64,000 nt of DNA, taken from the NCBI GenBank assembly GCA_905221615.1, contig CAJNDT010006134.1, forward strand, positions 1-64,000, read 5' to 3'. The notes below the pieces were generated by a model. That model had not been told where the DNA came from, searched no databases, and saw only the letters and a list, made by a program, of their open reading frames with translations. This DNA is from Symbiodinium sp. CCMP2592 (lineage: Eukaryota; Sar; Dinophyceae; Suessiales; Symbiodiniaceae). A program made the translations under genes and the position numbers. Positions 43,516-53,600 of the stretch are shown here, one piece after another; the first letter of the stretch is position 1; every line of letters begins with the position of its first letter.

Positions 43516-43776
43516 ATGGGAAAGTCGAGGAAGAGCGCTCGTGTGAGTGATCAGATGATGTTCCCAATGCCGGGGGCAATGAACCCAGCAATGGGAATGA
43601 ACAACCCACTGGCCATGATGAACCCTTTCATGTTGCAACAGCAGCAACAGATGCAGCAAATGCAGCAAATGCAGCAGATGCAGCAAATGCAGCAACAGCA
43701 GCAGTGGCTGCTGGGGGTGAATCAAGGCAGAGTGCCAACGACTCCTCCTCGTCGGAATCAGAAGACCAAGAAGTGA
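43516..43776 (+). CDS. Met/Gln-rich protein, frame broken at CAG tract
   Basis: Starts MGKSRKSARVSDQMMFPMPG. A Met/Pro/Asn-rich stretch then a QQMQQM tract (CAG/ATG repeats, about 43630-43705) follow. This frame stops at 43776 with PPRRNQKTKK. The +2 frame over 43704-43939 gives the more natural SANDSSSSESEDQEVKRIRKETKKNRARQ. Either a repeat-length frameshift or an intron separates them. The micro-hairpin at 43726 reads QGRVP in one frame and RQSA in the other. No function assigned. Confidence 0.4.
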   Translation: MGKSRKSARVSDQMMFPMPGAMNPAMGMNNPLAMMNPFMLQQQQQMQQMQQMQQMQQMQQQQQWLLGVNQGRVPTTPPRRNQKTKK

Positions 43777-44000
43777 AGAGGATTCGTAAGGAAACCAAGA
43801 AGAACAGAGCAAGGCAAGCAGCAACGATCGGGATTGACCGGCTGGCAGTGTCTACTACCGATGCAGACGCAATCCCGAGAAGCGCCACGACATTGCGTTC
43901 GGTCCCCCTGGCTGCCTGGCAATCAACAGAGTATCCTTAAGGTCAGCAATGATCCCTGAACCCTCCTCCCAAAAAACCAAGCTGAGCCTTACTGACTGAG

Positions 44001-45624
44001 GTGAAGGTGAAAGCTCTGCTCGAGCGGGTTCATAGTGCATGGGATGCCGCGGTCACGGCTGACCTGCCACAACAAACAGCGCTGCAGCTGCTCTTCATAT
44101 TGACCAATCTGAAGCCGACCACAAAGGTCAGTGAACTCAGGGTCGATAGCAAATACAGCTTGCTTGGTCAGCGATGTGCGGATGCCCATACGCGTCAATT
44201 CCTCTGCGGTAGCAGCAGTTGGAACCGCATAGCCAAACCGGTTCTGGGAATGGGGGTGAATATGTCTGAGCATGCTGTTGACAGGGTTGCCTTGGAATGT
44301 GGATGGCAGTCCACATGGATGACCGAGGATGTCACGACCTATGCCAGGCGTAGAGCGAGAGCAAGGCAGTCCACTGAGACGCAGGGACGTCTCAGTTTCA
44401 ATCCGAGTCCTGCTCCAGCTGCCCCGCCAACGGTTCCGCCGTCGGAAGGCAGAGTGCCAGACGTGGTCCGTTCTGGTCCTTTGCCAACGACTGCTCCTAG
44501 TTCCAATCCAAGCCAGGCTGTGGGTCGCAGCCCGGCTGGGGAACAAGGCAGAGTGCCGATTCAACAGCCGCCTGCCTCCCCTCATGCCGTTCCGGGTTCC
44601 AATGCAAGCCAGGCAACCGAAGGCAGCCGGGCTGCAGGAAGTGAACAAGACAGAGTGCCGAGGGTTGTGGAAGGCAGAGTGCCAGTTGATCGGAATGCTC
44701 CTGCCATGGATGACGATGGTCTAGAGCCGGCAGAGGCAGAGATCAGGCCCGATCAGGAGATCGTCATGCCTCCTGCAGAAGTGACCACTGCACCTGAAAC
44801 AGTTGAGTTGCCAGGGCCAGACACCTCCACGAACAGTGACTCGACAGCTGGTGCTGACGTGAATGCCGTTGTGCCCTTTGCGACACCCAAGTCGAAAGCC
44901 AAAGCAAAAGCCAAGGGCAAGTCGAAAGCCAAGGCCAAGTCCAAGGCCAGGGCGACGGCACCAAACACAGAGTCGCAGGACGAGGTCGCAGTCGAGGTCG
45001 ATGATGAGGTCATGGCCGAGGCCGGGGCCGAGGTCGAGGCCGGGGCCGAGGTCGAGGCCGAGGTCGAGGGCGAGGCCGACGACAGTGCCTTCTTTGAGGA
45101 GGAGGAGGAGGATGCTCCGAATGAGTCGAGCAGACCTGCGAACCGGTGGAACCAGGACCTCTGTGTCATTTGCCATTCGGAGATGCACCCGGGCCAGGCA
45201 GGCTGGTTTCGTTTGCCTTTGGTTAATGAACCATTGATAGTGGTGCCTGTCCTGTTTGTACATTCCACTAATCCTCAGAACAGTACCTCTCACATGACGT
45301 GTCTTTTTCTGTTGCTTCCCTGGAATGCAGGCATTGGAAGCGCTATCGTGTGGCCACCTCTTTCACAGCGAATGTATCAATCGATACTGTGAGTCGACCG
45401 GGCGGAACAAGGCCACCGCTTGCCCTCTCAAGTGTGCGAGCTCAGCCTCTACGGCAAGGTTCTTTTTTGGTCCGAGGGGGTCCACGGGAAGCAATGCCCC
45501 TGTTCCTGTCGAAGATGATGCTAATGATGTGGACGCAATCGTTCAGGAAATACAAGCTCAACTCGTTGACGACCGCACTCGTGAAGAGGAAGCTCCTGAG
45601 GTCAACGACCCCGTGGTGGACTGA
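44001..45624 (+). CDS. RING-H2 zinc-finger protein (probable E3 ubiquitin ligase)
   Basis: Two exons. Exon 1 (about 43993-45197) has a helical start (LLERVHSAWDAAVTADLPQQ), a Pro/Ser-rich linker with four GRVP/DRVP micro-hairpin peptides, a SKAKAKAKGKSKAKAKSKA stretch, an acidic repeat, and CVICHSEM. The intron is 45198-45330 (133 nt, GC donor GCAGGC, acceptor TGCAG). Exon 2 gives ALEALSCGHLFHSECINRYC and CPLKC, completing C-x2-C ... C-x-H-x2-H-x2-C ... C-P-x2-C. The phase-0 splice restores a proper RING. Expected role is E2 binding and ubiquitin transfer; substrate unknown. The true 5' end is uncertain and may include the 43.5-kb Met/Gln-rich exon. Confidence 0.75.
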
Positions 45625-46079
45625 TTGCGCCGACAAGGTGGCTCGGTAACAAGGCAGAGTGCCACAATTACTGGCTCATGTGTATGTGTTATCGGTGATG
45701 TGGCCTCGAGTCTTATTAATTTTGGAGGTGTGGCAATGCCATTGTCACAGACACGTTTCTGAAGGCAGAGTGCCATGGGTTGTAACATGTGTTCCATGAT
45801 TATTATGTCTTGACATGATTGTGTTGCCTTGTGTTGCATTATGCCATCAGGAATGTATGTCTCTTTCATAATCCCAGGCGGTCTGTCGATTTCACAAGGA
45901 TACTGCAGATGCCTGTGGACAAATCCGCACCAAAGGCAGGATCTAACCTGTCCTAGAACACCAGTTGGGAGGGACCCAACAAAGGACCACGGAAGTCTGC
46001 AATGGGGTGCATCCGTGTTAAAAAAGCATATGGCCTTTGAAGGGACACCATCCCCATACCGCCCCACAGGCCCTGCAAA
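45625..46079. other. 3' flank, two micro-hairpins, no gene
   Basis: Exact motifs at 45653 and 45764. Remaining sequence shows nothing recognisable. Confidence 0.5.
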
Positions 46080-46490
46080 ATCTTAGAAGACATTTGTGGC
46101 ACTTGTGGCATGCCCCGGAAAAATCTTATTGAATCTTATTGAATCTTATTGAATCTTATTGAATCATCATTTTTAAAAGGGACACGACTCCACACAGCCC
46201 CAAAAAATCTTATTGAATCTTATTGAATCTTAGAAGACATTTGTACAATTGTGGCCTACCCCGAAAAAATCTTATTGAATCTTATTGAATCTTATTGGTT
46301 TTAGAAGGGACACCGCCTCCAGCTCGCCCAAAAAAATCTTATTGAATCTTATTGGTTCATCATTTTTAAAAGGGACACGACTCCACACCGCCCCAAAAAA
46401 TCTTATTGAATCTTATTGAATCTTAGAAAACATTTGTACAATTGTGGCACGCCCCGGAAAAATCTTATTGAATTGAATCTTAGTGTTCGG
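46080..46490. repeat. AATCTTATTG satellite with higher-order units
   Basis: Runs of two to four AATCTTATTG units separated by GACATTTGTACAATTGTGGC and AAAGGGACACGACTCCACAC segments, each recurring, giving a nested repeat. Confidence 0.85.
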
Positions 46491-46692
46491 GCCATCATGA
46501 TTTGAAGGCACACCGACCCTGTACCAGACAATTGCACACATGTAACATCCCCTCCCAAAAGTCTTGTTGGAGCTTATTGAATCTTGGGAGCTAGTTATAC
46601 AATATCGAATCTCATTGAATCGTCACAGTCCAGCTAACCCAACCAAATCCCTACGAGTAGTAACACACCTTATGATTAAGCATAAGCTAGGT

Positions 46693-46703
46693 GGCACTCT
46701 GCC
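46693..46703 (-). repeat. The only minus-oriented micro-hairpin
   Basis: GGCACTCTGCC, reverse complement of the motif, in non-coding DNA just upstream of a CCCTAAACC-like tract and the retrotransposon. Confidence 0.95.
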
Positions 46704-46726
46704 TTTGAGTACCTTTAAACCATGGA

Positions 46727-46920
46727 CCTCCCTAAAACCTAAAACCCTGAAGCTCGTTTAAACCCTAAACCGTTACTGTGTGTGGTAAGTTTATACATAG
46801 ACCTAGGTATATGCATAACATATATATATATATATATAGATATATATGTATATATATATATATATATATGTATGTAACGTATGCATGTATGTATGTATGT
46901 ATGTATGCATGTATGTATAA
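46727..46920. repeat. Telomere-like tract, (TA)n and (ATGT)n
   Basis: CCTAAAACCCTGAAG/AAACCCTAAACC to about 46772, then TATATA runs (46819-46870) and ATGT/GCATGTATG runs (46869-46920) that form the 5' flank of the retrotransposon. Tyr/Ile-rich translation across it is not a protein. Confidence 0.85.
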
Positions 46921-47698
46921 GCATCTCGGCTCCGCGATGAGGGGCCTCGTGGCTGTAGGAACATGGATATGGAGCTGGTGGCTCTGCATGGATCTAACAA
47001 GATTCCTCGGGTGTCGGCTGCTCTCCTATATTTTGACCCACTGGGTAACTTTGTGGAGTACTATGTCCTGGGCTTCCTCATACACCTTTGGAGTTTTGTT
47101 CCGGAACGAGAGCTCTTTCGCCGCCAAGGCATCTTGCGAGATAGGTGGGAATATGCAGGAGCTTTCAGAGTCTGGTTTGATGGCTGGCTGCTTCTGGGCA
47201 ATCGGGGACGCCTGGCTCTGCTGCGTAAAACCATGGAACACTATCATGAGTTTGGTTGCTGTATGCTCCGAGCTGTTTGCGCCTGCGTGGCGCCGTGGCT
47301 GGAGCTTATGGACTGAAGTCCGCTTTCAGGACTTCGGGGGTAGAGCCCTACGAGGTGCTGTCCGGCACTGCCGGGCGATGGCGGTCTTCCGAGATCCAGG
47401 ACAGGCAGTGGAGGCGCTCTACATGTACTTTCTACCAGTGTGCCTGCTTCTCTTTGGCTGCAGTGTACTTGTATATGGAGGGGGCGTCTGTGCAGTGACT
47501 ACCTGGCAGGTGCGACCTTTCCACATGCCCGTGCTTCATGCCCTCCCGTGCCCCAGCCATGTGGAACATGATCAAGTCTGGGCTAGAGACACGATGTGGA
47601 GTGCATATGCTCATTGTGCAAGAGCCCTGTGCCAACAGCGAAGTTCCTGCTTTAGGGCTCAGAAGCCAAACAGCGAAAGTCATAGGCGACGTCGCGGC

Positions 47699-50600
47699 AT
47701 GGCGGCTCATGCGGATGTGGATTCCGAGGACCTGGATGCGGATGAGTCGAGCCAGGGTGGACCGGCACCGACCACCCCAGGCGGCACACCTTTACCTCCA
47801 GGTCCGCCACCACCTCAGCCAGTGCAGGCAAGGAAACACCTCAGCCAGCGTCTCAGCTCTCTGATTGCGGACTTCCTCTCGCACGAAGGGGTTGAGGTGG
47901 ACAGAGTGCTGACCTACATCCCACCCAACTACAAGGACCTACGCAGCTGGCGAGTGGCAATGGACTATATGGGCCAACAGGAAGCAGCGAACCACCCGAA
48001 CACCCTCTATGTTGATGACTCCGCCCCTGAGGATGCAGGAGATGCGGATGATGGCTTTGAGGGCCACTCGGAGTCCATCGAGGAGGAGCCACTGGATGGA
48101 GGGACGAGAAGGGCTGGCACCACTACATCTACGGCATCGGGCTCCAGACCCTCCGCGACAGTGACCCACGCGATCAACTCGGCACCGTGGCATGGCACAG
48201 GCGGCGACACCGCAGCTCCCAGGCCCAAGACCAATCGGAAGTCTGTGCCCCAGTTGCTAGTGACCGCTCTCCCAGGGTTGGGAGCTCGGGCACCCAATCG
48301 GCTGTGCTACTTAGGCGACGACGTCACAACTGACCGGACTAGGAGTAGCCAAGGGTGTGCCTGGATAGGGGGCGGACTTGAGCCAAAGGCGGACGGCAGT
48401 CTGCTAGCCCTCCCTTTTGTGGCTGTCACTGTGATCGCTCTGCTGTGGCTTCAAAAAGAACGTGGACCCATCGAGAACACCTCTGTGATCATGCCTGCAC
48501 TGCATTCCCCGATACAATCCTGCCTCTCTGCGTGCTCCTTGTCCTCTTTGGCATTGCTGGCCAGGTACAGAATGTGCTGGTGCTTGACTTTATGGTGGGT
48601 GGCCTCAGTTCGACGAGCTGTAAGGCACCTTCGCCGTAATATGCGTGGCACTGCTGTGACCAGGCTTTCTCTGGAACGTCTTGACTCAGACCCGACGAGC
48701 CCAGACCTCGGACATCGGCAAAGCCGCACCAATGCATTGCCATCGCAGCCACACAGGCCACTACAACCACGAGACCATTCGGATGCACTTCGCAACCGGA
48801 GCTGCCTGGGTCCCAAGTCCCAGGGCTGCAGTAGTATGCTTAGAGCTCTCTTCTGGTGGCTCTTTGTGTTCCACTTTATCTTCTCTCGAATACCATTGAC
48901 TACTGCAGCAGATGCGAGGGTTGAACCCACTGAGCACCACAGGGGTTCTGAAGCCTCACAACATGTCATATATGATCACGGCAGGGCGAAGCAAATGAGT
49001 GCATCACGCCAACTGCCCGGGCACAACACGTGTGGCCCCCCAGTTTTCAGAAAACGAGCTTTGCTCAGAGCTATCACCAGAGTGAATGCCAATGCCTCGC
49101 AATCCACATGGTACAGAGGCCGGTACATACATGTGGACCGCCTACGAGGCGGAGGAGCCCTCCGACCCACTCCCAAGGCAACTAGAGCTTCTGAGACTTC
49201 CAGCCCCGGGTCCTCGAAGGATAGACTCCGGATCGTCAGCTGGAACAGTGGAGGCCTCACCTCCACCAGATACAAAGAGGTCCTTGCATGGTTGCAGCAG
49301 TCCCACGAGGCTGGCTGTACCTACGACGTCTGCATTTTGCAGGAGACGATGTGGCCACAGGACTCAGAATTTATAGCTAAGCTTGATGGCCCAAACCACC
49401 TTCAATGGCATGCTGTCCACAGTGCAGGCAAAAGTCATGAGGGAATTCTTTGCTTGGTTCGAACAGGAGTGGTCCCGGCCGAGAACATAAGGTACAATGT
49501 ACTTGAACCAGGACGACTCGTACATGTCCGCCTGCTCCTCTGTGCACCGTGTGACATCCTGTGCACATACCAATGGTCCTGGAATCCGGGGAAAGTGGAG
49601 CTCCAAGGCACGAACCGGGTCGAGGAGATGCTACGCCAGCGAAGACGGATCTGGCAGGCGATGGACAAATGGCTGAGCTCCATTCCCAGGCGCAGTACCT
49701 GCATTGTCGTTGGCGATTTCAATTGCTCCCTTGTCCCAGAAAGACCGGTATGTGGGGAAGGAGTACCTACATCCGGAGGTGGGCACCCAGATCAGGAATC
49801 GTTTCAAGAAATAGCTCGGACCCATGGATGCTGTGCCCTCAACACATGGAGAACCAAAGGCCCTCATGCTCGTACCTACCTCCCGCCGAACGCCACTGCC
49901 CAGCACGGCTCTCAGATTGACTTCGTCTTGTTTCGTGGCCAAGGGGCAGACCAAACAGCGAGGAACGCTGGACCATTGCAAGCGGAGTTTGTCCCTCACA
50001 CGGGCTGCAGGCACCTACCCATCCAGGCAGTGATCCCGGCACCACGCCGACCTACTACCAGGCCAGCGCAGCAGAGGGTGGCTCCCAGGTTGGCCCAAAG
50101 TGCACTTCGACAGGCTGACTTTCAGTACCACCTTCAAGGGGAACTGGATGGAGTCTTGCACTCAACCCTCCCGGAGAATCTAGCTGATGGAGATGTGAAT
50201 CAATGGCTTCTGGCAGGATGGAATGCCACCACACGAGCGCTTCGTCGCGAAGGCCCCGCAACACCAACCCAGACTCCTGGAGATACGCTCACACTGCAGG
50301 TGAAGAAACTATGGAGCTTGAGGACCAGGGCGTTTGAGGTTGGAAGACAGTTGGGACAGTGGCAGAGGAATGGACCCAGTGCCCGCCAGGTCTTCCAGGC
50401 CTGGTTGGTGACGACCCAGCTCCAGGCACACAACCGCACCCTGCGAAAGGAGTGTCGCCGAAAGAAAATTGAGAAGGTCGCGGAGGTTGTGCGGGCTGAC
50501 AACATATACCAGGCGGCCAAACGGTTCGCCCCTCGGACCCCGAAGAGACGAATCCAACTTCGGAAAGAGGACGGCAGCCTGCAAACACATGAGGCCGAAT

Positions 50601-53600
50601 TTCGACAAATTGTGTGCCACTTCGAGGACCTCTACTCGGGTGAAACGGGGCCTGCCCCGGCCCTACCAGAGGCTCTCAACATCACGTTGGAGGAGATCCA
50701 GTTTGCCTTGTCCAGGTTGCAACCGGGGAAGGCAATGCCGTCGGACAGTGCCCCCGCGGTGCTGTGGAAATGGTATGGCCACACTCTGGCCCCGGTGCTC
50801 CACCAGCAGTTCCAGAAACACTTGGGGAAGGGGGCATGCTCGCTGCCGGAGGCCTGGACCCTCAGCGAGTTGGTCTTGATCCCCAAGGCGGGGAAACCAA
50901 TGAAAACCCCAGCACATCTGCGGCCAATTTCACTTCTGCCACCACAAGCAAAACTGCTGGCGACTGTTCTAGCACAGCGAATCCAGGAGCCTATGAAGCT
51001 TTACCTCACGAAGCTCCCGCAATACGCCTACGTGGAGGGTCGTACCATTCACCAGGCGGTAGAACGTGTGATCAGCCACTGTGCTGAGGTCCGCTGCTTG
51101 GTTCAGGGCAACACCCACACGATCCACAACAAGCGGCAAGGACGTGAGAGCCTCAGCCTGTACGGTGGCATCCACCTGTCCTTGGATCTCACGGGCGCCT
51201 ATGACCATGTACAATGGCCCCTCTTGCGGCAGGCCCTAGAAGCTGCAAACATCCCGGAGGTCCACATTCAGACGATTCTCTTGATCCACTCCACGGCCCG
51301 ACTCCAAGTACGCCATTGTGGGATGGAACAGAATGTGCAATTGAAGCGCGGCCTGAGACAGGGATGTTCCCTGTCACCCTCACTGTGGGCAGTGTTCTCG
51401 GGATGGCTACTCCAGCGTATGCATGATCCTCAATTGCTCGATGTGCATCGCACTAACACGAGTTATGCTGATGATCAGCACTTCGGATGGACGATTCGAA
51501 ACGGCAAGGACTTGGAGGGGGCGTATGCGGCCATGCGCCACATCCTGGCCTGCCTTCTCCAGGCGGGCCTTAAAGTGAGTCAGGAGAAGACGGTGATAGT
51601 ACTGGAACTTCAGGGAGCATATGCCACCAAGGCCCTGGCCAGATACACGGTCGACCGGCCACAAGGCAAGTACTTTCGCTTTGACATCGCGGGAAACAAC
51701 ATGTACATCAAGATCGTTCCCAAGCATGTGTACCTCGGGGTTGTCATTAGCTTCCGAAAGTTTGAGGTGGAATCGTTCAAGCACAGACTCACCTTGGCAC
51801 GCAGTACGTTCTCCAGGCTCGGGGTGATTCTGAGGAACAAAAACGTGCCATCACGACTCCGACTGATACTCTGGAGAGGATGTGTGTGGCCGGCCCTCTT
51901 CTATGGACTGGACAGCACGGGACTCCCACAAAAGGAGCTCACCACGTTGCTGACACAACTCATCAAGCAAGCTAGGGCTATCACGAACTCCCACAGCATG
52001 TTCACAAAGGAGCGAAACGAGGACTTTGTTCGTCGACTTGGCCTGCCTGACCCGGTGAAGCGCTTACAGAATGCCCTTAGACAGCGGGAAGCATTAGACT
52101 GTAGCCTGTCTCCGGAACTGGCTCCAGGCCCGGCTCAGCTACAATGGCGCCACATTGTGAGAGGGCACCTCTTCGAGGGAGTTGGCTGTTGGAGTCACCC
52201 CACGGGGACCCCACATGATAGGGAGTGTTCGGCACGACTTGTTGAGGTTGAGCAAGTGATCCACGAAACTTTTCAGTGTGAGCATTGTGGACAGTCCTTC
52301 AGTACCCAAGCAGCCCTCCGTCGACATGTATATAAACAACATCTCAGTGAGGAGGAACAACAGCAAAGGGACACCCAAGTGAAAGAGTCAATCAAGGGTG
52401 CGGAGATGGCTCATGCATTGGATGGAATGCCGAAGTGCAAGCACTGTCTCCATGCCTTTTGTACATGGCATGCCTTCTTTTATCACGTGAATTCTAGAAG
52501 CTGCCCGGGCTTACGTTCACTACATGACAAACCGGAGGTTGGCAAGGAAGCTCTAGAGACTCTCACGGATGCCCTGATTGCTGCGCCAGAGGTTTTGGAA
52601 AAGGCCAAGGACTGTACATGGCAAGACTTGGCTGCCCTACATGTAGTACGACACAAACTCAACTACTGTGTGGAGTGCAACCATTGGAGCACCAGTCCCC
52701 AATATGTGCGACGTCATATGGCAGCCATGCATCCTGAATGCACCAAATTAGTCCAGACCTGCATTGAGGACATCAAGGCGAGCAAACTCAGCCTTCAGAA
52801 CCCGTGCCAGTATTGCGGCCAGACCTTTAAGCGGAAGGATGCCCATCTCAGAGCTTGTATCGGTGTGTTCAACGGAGTGTACCTCCATCGCCGCCTTGCT
52901 AGAGGGAGAGCCCTTACGCTATCAGGTGCCCTGACGACCACTCGTGCCTCCCTTGCGGGCCATGTTCGACAGCCTGCTGGACAGGGCCGAGTTAGGGACC
53001 CCTCAGGAACTGAGGGAGGCGACGCAGGACCTCAGCCTGCTCCGCTCAATGATACATCAAACACAACCGGGCATGGCGAGCAACATGGACTGGAGCCGAG
53101 ACCTTCACCGAGCACGGGAATCGGAGCTGTGGGAGGACTCGGAGAGGCCCCCAAAGTGGTCCCGACCGGACCAAAAAGGCCAAAAGGGAAACCGCGGCGG
53201 CAAAGGTCAGAACCCGCGCCGACAGGCCCCACACTTCGGCAACTCTGGGCGAGATCATCAACCGGGACCACCGACCAGGAAGCCTCAGCAGCAGACGGAC
53301 GAGCGAGCCGCCCCGACCCGCCAAGAGATGCAGGAGTTCCGCAACATCCTGGGCATCATGAAGACGCTCGTCCTCCGCCAGGAGACCCAACAGACGATCA
53401 TGAGGCAGGACACAGGGTTCATGGTGTTTGTGCAAACGAATGCCCCAGGCAATCTGGCACAGTCGCTGTACCGCATAGGGCAACAATGGAACACCATGAA
53501 GCGGGAGGATCCTACAGCCCTGCAATCGCCCATGCGAGTTGTCCTCTACCAGCACCTCCTCGAGACCATCAAGGACAAGTTCTTGGCCATGATGAACTCA

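Noticed and set aside
46778..47698. N-terminal part of the long LINE frame as real protein
   Set aside because: The first ~45 codons are TA/ATGT microsatellite, and the following part lacks recognisable domain features; a start at 47699 is safer.
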